Positions 27,613 to 34,643 of a DNA stretch of 64,000 nt are shown one piece after another. Position 1 is the first letter of the stretch. The number at the start of each line of letters is the position of its first letter. This stretch comes from Rhizobium sp. Leaf371 (lineage in GTDB: Bacteria; Pseudomonadota; Alphaproteobacteria; Rhizobiales; Rhizobiaceae), in contig NZ_LMQB01000012.1 in assembly GCF_001424045.1 (NCBI RefSeq), positions 478,662-542,661 of the forward strand, in the 5' to 3' direction. Made by a program: the position numbers and the translations under genes. The notes under the pieces were generated by a model, which did no database searches, was not told where the DNA came from, and saw nothing but the letters and a program-made list of their open reading frames with translations.

Positions 27613-27678
27613 GCATCGCCAGCACCAAGCATCGCCAGCCAACACGAGCATCGCCAGCCAACACAAGCATCGCCTGCC
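27613..27678 (+). repeat. Tandem repeat, 19-bp unit, about 3.5 copies
   Basis: Units beginning GCATCGCCAGC start at 27613, 27629, 27648 and 27667. The second and third are 19 bases and differ by one base; the first is 16 bases and the last is truncated. The array ends about 50 bases before tctB. Confidence 0.8.
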
Positions 27679-27726
27679 GCATCCCGCCGCAAGGCCGTCC
27701 GCGGTTCGGCTCATTGGGGAACGATC

Positions 27727-28188
27727 ATGAAACCACTCAGTCTCGACCGGACGAATGCCCTTTGCGGCATTCTGTTCATCGCCCTCGGCCTCTTCTTCGT
27801 GGCGCAGTCGCTGTCGCTCGACCTCGGAACGACGTTCCGCATGGGCCCGGGCTATTTCCCGCTGGTCCTCGCGCTGTTCCTGACCGCGCTCGGCCTCGTC
27901 ATCCTCGTGCAGGCGACCCGCACGCAGAGCGATCCGATCGAGCCGCTGGCCTGGCGCGGCATGCTCTTCATTCTCTCGGCACCCATCGTCTTCGGCCTCA
28001 CGGTCCGGGGGCTCGGTTTCGTGCCCTCGCTGTTCCTCGCCGCCTTCATCGCCTGCTTCGCCTCGCAGCGCATGAAGCCGGTCGGCGCGATCGTCCTGTC
28101 GATCGCCATCACGCTCTTTTCCGTCGCCGTCTTCAGCTACGCGCTGGGCCTTCCGTTTGAACGCTTCGGCCCCTGGCTGCGGTTTTAA
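27727..28188 (+). CDS. tctB: TctB, tripartite tricarboxylate transporter small membrane subunit
   Basis: The 153-residue inner-membrane protein has four hydrophobic segments (about 12-30, 45-62, 78-110 and 120-140) and the family segment GTTFRMGPGYFPLVLALFL. TctB is the small, weakly conserved partner of TctA. GGGGAA precedes the ATG, which follows the repeat-rich spacer; open frame continues upstream through that spacer but with low-complexity Arg/Ser/Pro sequence that is not part of the family. tctA follows after 12 bases. Confidence 0.93.
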   Translation: MKPLSLDRTNALCGILFIALGLFFVAQSLSLDLGTTFRMGPGYFPLVLALFLTALGLVILVQATRTQSDPIEPLAWRGMLFILSAPIVFGLTVRGLGFVPSLFLAAFIACFASQRMKPVGAIVLSIAITLFSVAVFSYALGLPFERFGPWLRF

Positions 28189-28200
28189 GGATCTTCGACC

Positions 28201-29706
28201 ATGGATCTCTTCAGCAATCTCGCGCTGGGTTTCGCGACCGCCGGCACGCCGGAAAACCTGCTCTTCTGCCTCATCGGCGTTCTCCTCGGCACGCTGATCG
28301 GCGTTCTCCCGGGCATCGGCGCCACCGCCACCATCGCCATGCTGCTGCCGATCACCTTCCAGCTCGAGCCGGTCTCGTCGCTGATCATGCTGGCTGGCAT
28401 CTATTACGGCGCCCAATATGGCGGCTCGACCACCGCCATCCTCATCAACATGCCGGGCGAATCCTCCTCCGCCGTCACCGCCATCGACGGCTACCAGATG
28501 GCGCGCAAGGGCAGGGCGGGTGCGGCGCTCGCCATCGCGGCGCTCGGCTCCTTCTTCGCCGGCACCGTGTCCACCTTCCTCGTCGCCATCTTCGCCCCGC
28601 CGCTGACGGCCGTCGCGCTGCAGTTCGGCGCGGCTGAATATTTCTCGCTGATGGTGGTCGGCCTCGTCTCCTCGATCGCGCTCGCCCACGGCTCGATCGT
28701 CAAGGCGCTGGCGATGGTCTCGCTCGGCCTGCTGCTCGGCCTCGTCGGCACGGACATCTACACCGGAACGCCGCGCTTCACGCTCGGCATCCGCGAATAT
28801 GCCGACGGGCTGAACTTCGTGGCCGTCGCGGTCGGCGTCTTCGGCGTCGCCGAAATCCTGCGCAATCTCGAAGGCGAGATGACGCGCACCGTGCTGATCA
28901 GCAAGGTCACCGGCCTGCTGCCGACGAAGGACGATTTCCGCCAGATGGTCGGCCCGGTCCTGCGCGGCACCGGCATCGGCTCGGCGCTCGGCATCCTGCC
29001 CGGCGGCGGCGCCATCCTTGCGGCCTTCGCCTCCTACACGGTGGAAAAGCGCCTCTCCAAGCATCCGGAAGAGTTCGGCAAGGGCGCCATCGCCGGCGTC
29101 GCCGGTCCGGAATCGGCCAACAATGCCGGTGCCCAGACCTCGTTCATCCCGCTCCTGACCCTGGGCATTCCGGCCAATCCGGTCATGGCGCTGATGGTCG
29201 GCGCGATGATCATCCAGGGCATCGTCCCCGGTCCGAACGTCGCGGTCGAGCAGCCGGCGCTGTTCTGGGGCATCATCGCCTCCATGTGGATCGGCAATCT
29301 GATGCTGGTGGTGCTCAATCTGCCGCTGATCGGCCTCTGGGTGAAGCTGCTGACGGTGCCCTACTACGTGCTGTTCCCGATCATCATGGCCTTCTGCGCC
29401 ATCGGGGTCTACAGCGTCAACGCCAACGTCTTCGACCTCTATGCCGTCGCCTTCTTCGGCATCGCCGGCTATCTCCTCGTCAAGCTGCGCTGCGAACCGG
29501 CACCCTTGCTGCTCGGCTTCGTGCTCGGCCCGCTGCTCGAGGAAAACCTGCGGCGCGCCATGATCCTCTCGCGCGGCGATCCCTCCACCTTCGTCACGCG
29601 GCCGATCAGCGCCGGCCTCCTGCTGCTGGCCGCCGCCGTCCTCGTCGTCGTCTTCCTGCCCAGCATCAAGGCCAAGCGCGAAGCGGTGTTCCAGGAGGAA
29701 AGCTGA
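28201..29706 (+). CDS. tctA: TctA, tripartite tricarboxylate transporter large membrane subunit
   Basis: TctA is the main transport subunit, driven by ion gradient. The 501-residue protein has about a dozen hydrophobic segments and the family hallmarks GVLPGIGATATIAMLLP near residue 40, YYGAQYGGSTTAILINMPGE near 65, and the second copy SALGILPGGGAILAAF with GIPANPVMALMVGAM, reflecting the internal duplication. The operon dctB-dctD-tctC-tctB-tctA ends with a strong bidirectional terminator. Confidence 0.97.
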   Translation: MDLFSNLALGFATAGTPENLLFCLIGVLLGTLIGVLPGIGATATIAMLLPITFQLEPVSSLIMLAGIYYGAQYGGSTTAILINMPGESSSAVTAIDGYQMARKGRAGAALAIAALGSFFAGTVSTFLVAIFAPPLTAVALQFGAAEYFSLMVVGLVSSIALAHGSIVKALAMVSLGLLLGLVGTDIYTGTPRFTLGIREYADGLNFVAVAVGVFGVAEILRNLEGEMTRTVLISKVTGLLPTKDDFRQMVGPVLRGTGIGSALGILPGGGAILAAFASYTVEKRLSKHPEEFGKGAIAGVAGPESANNAGAQTSFIPLLTLGIPANPVMALMVGAMIIQGIVPGPNVAVEQPALFWGIIASMWIGNLMLVVLNLPLIGLWVKLLTVPYYVLFPIIMAFCAIGVYSVNANVFDLYAVAFFGIAGYLLVKLRCEPAPLLLGFVLGPLLEENLRRAMILSRGDPSTFVTRPISAGLLLLAAAVLVVVFLPSIKAKREAVFQEES

Positions 29707-29746
29707 TCCGCGCCCGTTGCGCCTCGAAACAGGCCGTGTCGACACA

Positions 29747-29782
29747 GAAAAAGGCGCCATCCTCGCGGGTGGCGCCTTTTTC
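29747..29782. terminator. Bidirectional terminator between tctA and the chemoreceptor gene
   Basis: A 13-bp perfect stem (GAAAAAGGCGCCA with TGGCGCCTTTTTC) and a 10-base loop lie between convergent genes, with T tracts on both strands. Confidence 0.92.
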
Positions 29783-29832
29783 GTTGAAGCCTGTTCGGAG
29801 ACGGCGGACCCGACGACCCCGTCAGCCGAACG

Positions 29833-31437
29833 CTAGGCGGCGCGGCGGCCGACCATCGTCGCGACGTTTCCGGGGGCCTTGCCGAGATGGAACTGCGACA
29901 GCAGGTCCTCCAGCTTGGAGGCCTCGCCGGCCAGCGAGTGGACGGCGGCCGTGGCCTCCTCGACCATCGCGGCATTGCGCTGCGTTTCCTGGTCGATCGT
30001 ATTGATCGCCGAGTTGATGTGGCCGAGGCCGGCCGACTGGTCGGAGGCCGCGTTGGAGATGAGGCCGATCTGGTCGGCGATGTGGCGGACCTCTTCTTCG
30101 ATCGTGCGCAGCGCCTTGCCCGTTTCGCCGACGAGGAGGACGCCGTGCTGGACCTGGGCCGCCGAGGTGCCGATCAGGCCCTTGATCTCCTTGGCGGCGT
30201 TGGCGGACCGCTGGGCGAGTTCGCGCACCTCCTGCGCCACGACTGCAAAGCCCTTGCCGGCCTCGCCGGCGCGGGCGGCTTCGATGCCGGCATTGAGCGC
30301 AAGCAGGTTGGTCTGGAAGGCGATCTCGTCGATGACGCCGATGATCTGGCTGATCTGCTGCGACGATTCCTCGATCCGGCCCATGGCGGAAACGGCCTCG
30401 GTCACCGCGGCGGCGGATTTCTCGGCACCGGATTTCGCCGTGTCGACCAGCCGGCCGACATCGGCGGCGAGCGTGGCCGTGCTCTCGACGGCGGAGAGCG
30501 CTTCGGCGAGAGCCCCCGAGGTCTCCTCGACGGAAGCGGCCTGGCGCTCGGTGCGCCGCGACAGCTCGTCGTTCGATCCGCCGAGCGCGACGGCGTCGCC
30601 CCGGACCGCGGATGCGACGACGCCGACATGGGTCATCGCCGTTTCCAGCTTGCTGACCGATTCGTTGAAGGACACGCGCAGTTCGTCCACCTCTTCATGG
30701 AGCTGCTCCTCGATCCGGAAGTGCAGGTCCCCGGACGACAGCGCCCGCAGCGCGCCGGCAATCACGCGCACGGCTTTTTCGGTCTCGCGGGCGACACACT
30801 GCCGCTCGGCTTCGAAGCCGGCGCGCTGGCGTGCCGCGGTCTCGCTGGCCTTGTGCGCCTCGGCGGACAGGGCGGCCGCTTCTTCATGCGCCGCGATCGA
30901 TTCGGCGGACGCCGCTGCGGCAGCGGTGAAGGACCGCACGACCGCACTGGTCAGACCGATCAGCGCCCCGGCCTGGAGAACGAGGATAACGGCGTGCAGG
31001 ACGACGCGGCTGAAATCGGATTGACCGGGGAACACGGCCGTCGGCATGACGACGTAGAGCGAGAGGTGATGGACGGCCACCACGGCGGCATAGGCGACGA
31101 TCGCGCGCCAGTCGATCCACACGGCGCACATGGCAAGCGTCGCGAAGAAATACATGTGCATGTCGATCTGGTAGGCCGAGCCGGCCGAGACGAAGACGAG
31201 CATGCCCACCTGGGCGGCCAGCGCCATCGCGTTCACCACGCGGGTGGTCGGCCCTGCCTTGCTGCCGAGCCAGAAACCGGTGGAAACGGCGGCGATCAGG
31301 GCGGCGGCGGCAAGGCTTCCGGTCGAGAGACCGCCGGCGCTCAAGCTGCTCCCGAGCCCGATCAGAACCACATTGAGCCACAGCAGAGCCGTCGTCCCGT
31401 AGGATGCCCTGATGCGAAGACTGTCTAGCGCGTTCAT
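29833..31437 (-). CDS. Methyl-accepting chemotaxis protein with multi-helix membrane sensor
   Basis: The 534-residue receptor has six or so hydrophobic helices packed in the first 170 residues with only short loops, instead of the usual two helices flanking a periplasmic sensor. A HAMP-like region (about 225-275) and a signalling domain follow, with the conserved hairpin tip [24 protein letters not shown] flanked by methylation helices. It would therefore sense a membrane or internal signal, such as redox or a lipophilic ligand. It begins directly after the stop of a small membrane-protein gene, with no gap, so the two are co-translated. It is convergent with the tct operon; a role in taxis to carboxylates is not supported by sequence. 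Confidence 0.93.
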   Translation of the reverse strand: MNALDSLRIRASYGTTALLWLNVVLIGLGSSLSAGGLSTGSLAAAALIAAVSTGFWLGSKAGPTTRVVNAMALAAQVGMLVFVSAGSAYQIDMHMYFFATLAMCAVWIDWRAIVAYAAVVAVHHLSLYVVMPTAVFPGQSDFSRVVLHAVILVLQAGALIGLTSAVVRSFTAAAAASAESIAAHEEAAALSAEAHKASETAARQRAGFEAERQCVARETEKAVRVIAGALRALSSGDLHFRIEEQLHEEVDELRVSFNESVSKLETAMTHVGVVASAVRGDAVALGGSNDELSRRTERQAASVEETSGALAEALSAVESTATLAADVGRLVDTAKSGAEKSAAAVTEAVSAMGRIEESSQQISQIIGVIDEIAFQTNLLALNAGIEAARAGEAGKGFAVVAQEVRELAQRSANAAKEIKGLIGTSAAQVQHGVLLVGETGKALRTIEEEVRHIADQIGLISNAASDQSAGLGHINSAINTIDQETQRNAAMVEEATAAVHSLAGEASKLEDLLSQFHLGKAPGNVATMVGRRAA

Positions 31438-31743
31438 TCAATTTTCTTTTGAGCATCCCACGGCGAGCGCGTGGTCGAGAACAAGCATGGCGCCTTCGGT
31501 CATCAGCCTTGAGGAAAGACCCGGAGCGTCGGAATAGACGACGGCGAGCCAGCTCTGGCCGCCGCGCTCGACGAAACTGCCATTCGCGGCAGCGACGATC
31601 TGCATCATCCGCGCTTCGGAGGTCCCCGGATATCCCACAACGAGAACGGTATTCCCCTTGGGGATCGCGATGCCCGCAAGCATCAGAACGAGAAACGTAA
31701 GGAATACGCTCCCGACAATCCTGAGATCGACCGCTTCCGACAC
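31438..31743 (-). CDS. Small hypothetical membrane-anchored protein, coupled to the chemoreceptor
   Basis: The 101-residue product starts at GTG and has one N-terminal hydrophobic helix (IVGSVFLTFLVLMLAGIAI, about 9-27), then an alpha/beta-looking periplasmic part with VLVVGYPGTSEARMMQIVAAANGSFVE and a single Cys near the end. I do not recognise the family. Its TGA stop abuts the ATG of the chemoreceptor exactly, so expression is linked. It may be a periplasmic or membrane partner of a receptor that lacks its own periplasmic domain. GGA lies about 10 bases before the GTG. Confidence 0.65.
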   Translation of the reverse strand: MSEAVDLRIVGSVFLTFLVLMLAGIAIPKGNTVLVVGYPGTSEARMMQIVAAANGSFVERGGQSWLAVVYSDAPGLSSRLMTEGAMLVLDHALAVGCSKEN

Positions 31744-31846
31744 CGTGATATTTCCAGCTAAATTAGGTAGGGCTTGAAATAAATATCCGTGGACGATTAA
31801 ATTCCCGTAAATCGCCGCGTGCGTTACAAATTTTTCGCATCACATC

Positions 31847-31874
31847 ATAAAACAACGGCCCGCAGATGCGGGCC
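31847..31874 (-). terminator. Terminator after the GST/RNase T2 genes
   Basis: GGCCCGCA and TGCGGGCC form a compact hairpin; on the minus strand it is followed by GTTGTTTTATG. It lies about 90 bases after the GST stop. Just before it, three copies of a 13-base GCCCGGCGCA-type unit (about 31917-31953) form a short tandem repeat. Confidence 0.65.
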
Positions 31875-31964
31875 GGGTCGGTCGGTCTGGACAGAAGGGG
31901 AAGTGCCGGAGGTCTGCCCGGCGCAATTGCCCGGCGCAGTTGCCCGGCGCGTCGAACGCGAGTC

Positions 31965-32555
31965 TCAGGCCTTGAAGAGCTTGTAGTCCGGAAAATGCTT
32001 CTCGAATTTCTCCGGCCAGCTTTTGAGCTTCGGGCGGCCCTTCTGCCATTCCCCGGCAAAGCGCAGTTCGATGTAGCGCAGCGTGGCGGCGAGCGCGAAA
32101 TGGCCGGCATGGAGTTTCGCGCCGGTCTTCGGCAGGTTGGCGTCCAGATGGTCCAGCGCCCGCTCGACCTTCTCCCACTGGCGTTCGATCCAGGGCTCGT
32201 GAACCTTCTCCGGCGGGTGGAAGCGCTTTTCGTAGACGATGGCGAGCAGGCTGTCGCAGATCCCGTCGCAGAGCGCTTCCAGCACCTCGGCCTGCACCCG
32301 CTTTTCCGGATTGCGCGGATAGAGCGTGCCCTTCGTCTCGCGGTCGATGAAGTGCATGATGACGCTGCTGTCGAAAATGGCCTGGCCGCTGTCCAGCACC
32401 AGCGTCGGGATCTTGCCGAGCGGGTTGCTGGCGATCAGGTCCGGCGGGTTCGAATTGGTGTCGGTGAGCACGCTCTCGGCCGGCAGGCCGGCATAATGCG
32501 CGGCCATGCGCACCTTGGTGGAATAGGGGGAGGCGGGGGAATAGAGGATCTTCAT
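31965..32555 (-). CDS. Glutathione S-transferase family protein
   Basis: The 196-residue cytosolic protein starts MKILYSPASPYSTKVRM, the N-terminal thioredoxin fold with the active Ser in SPYS, then the cis-Pro segment LGKIPTLVL and the glutathione-binding DSSVIMHFID. The C-terminal domain is helical. The sequence fits the broad bacterial GST_N_3/GST_C class with YibF-like features; substrate unknown. It lies 55 bases downstream of the RNase T2 gene on the same strand and shares a terminator. Confidence 0.9.
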   Translation of the reverse strand: MKILYSPASPYSTKVRMAAHYAGLPAESVLTDTNSNPPDLIASNPLGKIPTLVLDSGQAIFDSSVIMHFIDRETKGTLYPRNPEKRVQAEVLEALCDGICDSLLAIVYEKRFHPPEKVHEPWIERQWEKVERALDHLDANLPKTGAKLHAGHFALAATLRYIELRFAGEWQKGRPKLKSWPEKFEKHFPDYKLFKA

Positions 32556-32610
32556 CTGTGCACCATGGGTCTTCTGAGGAGGATTGGGGAGATGATGGTG
32601 GTCGCGCCCG

Positions 32611-33444
32611 TCATCGGCGCGACGCGGAGGGAATGGTCAGGTCGCGCGCCCGGCAGCCGCCGCGATCCACCTCCGTGCAGGCCCGGAAGGCAAGGTCGCG
32701 GGTCAGGCAGATGCGGATCTCGTCCAGCCGGTCGTCGCCGCAGGTCACCGCGACGCCCTGCGGGCTCATGCCGGGATTGGCCTCGGCCATCGCCGTCTCG
32801 ATGGCGGCCGGGCTCATCCGCCGGCGCGCGTCGGCAGTCTCGAGGGTCGAGGGAATGCGCACCCGCTCGCGGGCCGCCCGCAGCACGGCGAAGTAATCGC
32901 GCTGGCCGAGGCCCGAGCAGGTGCCGTGCTTGCGCCACTGATGGCCGATCAGACCCATGGAGGGAATGATGTCGAACAGGCCGCGCCCGAGCGCGTCGGG
33001 CACCCGGTCGCCGTCGCGCGACGGGCAGAAGGCGGGAAAGCCGCGCTCGTTCTGCGGCCAGAGGCCGTGGACGATGAAGCGATAATCGCGCTGGCCATTG
33101 CACTGCGCCGTCTTGCCCGCCCGGTCGTTTTCCGCGCACCAGCTCGGCGACCAAGAGAGCGAGAGGACGTAGAAATCGAAGCCGCTGCCCATCGGAACCT
33201 TTCGGGCGACATCGGGACGTTTTTTTGTCGGCGCTCTCTCTTCAGGGGCCCGCCTGTCCGGCATCGGCGACGCAGGGCGGGAAGACGGTTCTGCCGAACG
33301 CTCGGGCACCGTCTGCAGGATGGGGGGCGTCGCCGTCGCCGGGCCGCGCGTCTGCTCTGCCGAAGGCTCGTCGCCGCAGCCGGACACGAGGAGCGTGGCG
33401 AGGAGCGCCGCCATCGTCAAAAGGGGAAACGGCCGGCCTGTCAC
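32611..33444 (-). CDS. RNase T2 family ribonuclease, predicted lipoprotein
   Basis: RNase T2 enzymes cut RNA through a 2',3'-cyclic phosphate outside the cytoplasm. From the GTG at 33444 the 277-residue product has a lipoprotein signal (TGRPFPLLTMAALLATLLVSGC, lipobox Cys near 23), a Pro/Arg/Ser-rich linker of about 60 residues, then the catalytic domain with CAS I FIVHGLWPQ (His126) and CAS II HQWRKHGTC (His168, Lys172 and His173). In CAS II the usual Glu of HEW is Gln. Six or more Cys residues allow disulfides. An ATG at 33576 would place 50 residues before the signal, and the ATG at 33414 shortens it; the start is uncertain. Confidence 0.85.
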   Translation of the reverse strand: MTGRPFPLLTMAALLATLLVSGCGDEPSAEQTRGPATATPPILQTVPERSAEPSSRPASPMPDRRAPEERAPTKKRPDVARKVPMGSGFDFYVLSLSWSPSWCAENDRAGKTAQCNGQRDYRFIVHGLWPQNERGFPAFCPSRDGDRVPDALGRGLFDIIPSMGLIGHQWRKHGTCSGLGQRDYFAVLRAARERVRIPSTLETADARRRMSPAAIETAMAEANPGMSPQGVAVTCGDDRLDEIRICLTRDLAFRACTEVDRGGCRARDLTIPSASRR

Positions 33445-33585
33445 ACCGCAAACCCGCAAGCCGAACCGCAGGGCACGTGACGGCTGCGGAGAGGGAGAAC
33501 CTTCGTCATCGTCGTCTCCCGTCTCGGCCACCGGGCGCTTCGTTGCGCCGCGGGAGATTGCGTCGCCGAGGTGCATCGCGTCAAC

Positions 33586-33668
33586 CCGCGGCGAAATTTT
33601 TCGCCGCCGCGCGAAATTTTTCGCCGCCGCGCGAAATTTTTCGCCGCCGCGCGAAATTTTTCGCCGCC
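33586..33668. repeat. Four tandem 20-bp palindromic repeats
   Basis: A 20-base unit, GCGAAATTTTTCGCCGCCGC, is repeated head to tail at 33591, 33611, 33631 and 33651 (last copy truncated by two bases). Each unit contains an inverted repeat GCGAAA/TTTCGC around a T-rich centre, so every copy can form a hairpin with a T/A run. The array fills the gap between the rlmJ stop and the RNase T2 gene. It could act as a multi-hairpin terminator for rlmJ or be a recently expanded palindromic repeat. Confidence 0.9.
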
Positions 33669-33678
33669 TCCACTCGGC

Positions 33679-34557
33679 TCAGAGGTCGTCGTCGGCCACC
33701 ACGTCGCGTTCCTCGCCGCGAAGCCAGAGGGCGCGGGCGGAGGCGAAGCGGTCCTGCTTCAGGCGGTCTTTCAGGAAGGGTAGCAGCACGTCCAGCTCGC
33801 CCTTCAGCGTGAAGGGCGGATTGACGATGATGAGGCCGGTGCCGGTCAGCCCGGTCGTGCCGCGGTCGCTCTTCACCGTGAGCTCGCAGCAGAGCATCTT
33901 CGGAATGTTCAGCGCCGCCAGCCTTTCGTGGAATTCGGCGATCGGCGCGCCCTGCTTCAGCGGATACCAGAGGCAGAAGGTGCCGCCGGGAAAGCGGCGA
34001 TAGGCCTTGGCGAGACCCTTTTCCAGCCGCTCGTATTCACCCACCTCCTCGAACGGCGGATCGACCAGCACCAGCCCGCGCTTTTCCTTCGGCGGCAGAT
34101 GCGCGCCGAGCGCCAGCCAGCCGTCGAGTTCGGTGATGCGGCTCTGATAGTCGCCGTCGAACAGGCGGTGCAGCGTCTCGTAGTCGTCGGGGTGCAGCTC
34201 CATCGCCGACAGCCGGTCCTGCGGCCGCATCAGGAGACGCGTCAGCTTCGGCGAGCCCGGATACTGTGCAAGCCCGCCCTCCGGGTTGAGCGCCGCGATC
34301 GCCTCCAGATAGGGCGCGAGAATCGGCTGGACGGCGGGCGGCACCGGGTCTGCCAGCAGCCGGCCGATGCCGTCGCGCCACTCGCCGGTCTTCTGCGCTT
34401 CCTCGCTGGACAGGTCGTAGAGCCCGATGCCGGCATGGGTGTCCAGCACGCGGAACGCCTTGTCCTTCTGCTTGAGATACGTAACGAGACGGGCGAGCAC
34501 CGCATGCTTCAGCACGTCGGCAAAATTGCCCGCATGATAGATGTGCCGATAATTCAT
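33679..34557 (-). CDS. rlmJ: 23S rRNA A2030 N6-methyltransferase
   Basis: RlmJ methylates A2030 of 23S rRNA before ribosome assembly is complete. The 292-residue protein starts with MNYRHIYHAGNFADVLKHA, the diagnostic RlmJ/ComJ N-terminus, has the SAM-binding DTHAGIGLYDL and the catalytic DPPFE (the N6-adenine [DN]PP[FY] motif) at about residue 165. The size matches the family. It is divergent from the molybdopterin oxidoreductase gene, and the tandem palindromes lie eleven bases past its stop. Confidence 0.95.
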   Translation of the reverse strand: MNYRHIYHAGNFADVLKHAVLARLVTYLKQKDKAFRVLDTHAGIGLYDLSSEEAQKTGEWRDGIGRLLADPVPPAVQPILAPYLEAIAALNPEGGLAQYPGSPKLTRLLMRPQDRLSAMELHPDDYETLHRLFDGDYQSRITELDGWLALGAHLPPKEKRGLVLVDPPFEEVGEYERLEKGLAKAYRRFPGGTFCLWYPLKQGAPIAEFHERLAALNIPKMLCCELTVKSDRGTTGLTGTGLIIVNPPFTLKGELDVLLPFLKDRLKQDRFASARALWLRGEERDVVADDDL

Positions 34558-34609
34558 GATCTCTGGTGATCGCCTTGATGAAATGTTGAGATGCGACGGG
34601 CAAAGCGCT

Positions 34610-34637
34610 TTGTGCCGCTTTGGCGATGTCCTATAGA
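34610..34637 (+). promoter_or_regulatory. Candidate promoter giving a leaderless oxidoreductase message
   Basis: TTGTGC and TATAGA are spaced by 16 bases. Seven bases beyond the -10 lies the ATG at 34644, so transcription would begin at or very near the start codon. No ribosome-binding site precedes that ATG, in agreement. Confidence 0.45.
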
Positions 34638-34643
34638 AAACCC

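Larger units (their letters stand above)
27384..27726 (+). other. Repeat-rich structured spacer between tctC and tctB
   Basis: These 343 bases hold no convincing gene. They contain a perfect 14-bp inverted repeat (GCCTGCCGCCACGC at 27441-27454, inverted at 27474-27487) and a tandem repeat listed separately. The spacer is unusually long for a binding-protein operon. Hairpins placed between binding-protein and permease genes commonly stabilise or attenuate the message so that more binding protein is made; that role is inferred here. Confidence 0.6.

Noticed and set aside
27613..27678. Possible CRISPR array
   Set aside because: The units are contiguous 16-19 bp repeats with no unique spacers and no cas genes nearby.
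27352..29760. An 802-codon open frame antisense to tctA, tctB and their spacer
   Set aside because: Low-complexity Asp/Glu/Arg/Gln sequence with no family resemblance, opposite well-identified genes.
33586..33668. Possible CRISPR array or IS end
   Set aside because: Repeats are directly abutting with no spacers, and there is no transposase gene or target-site duplication.
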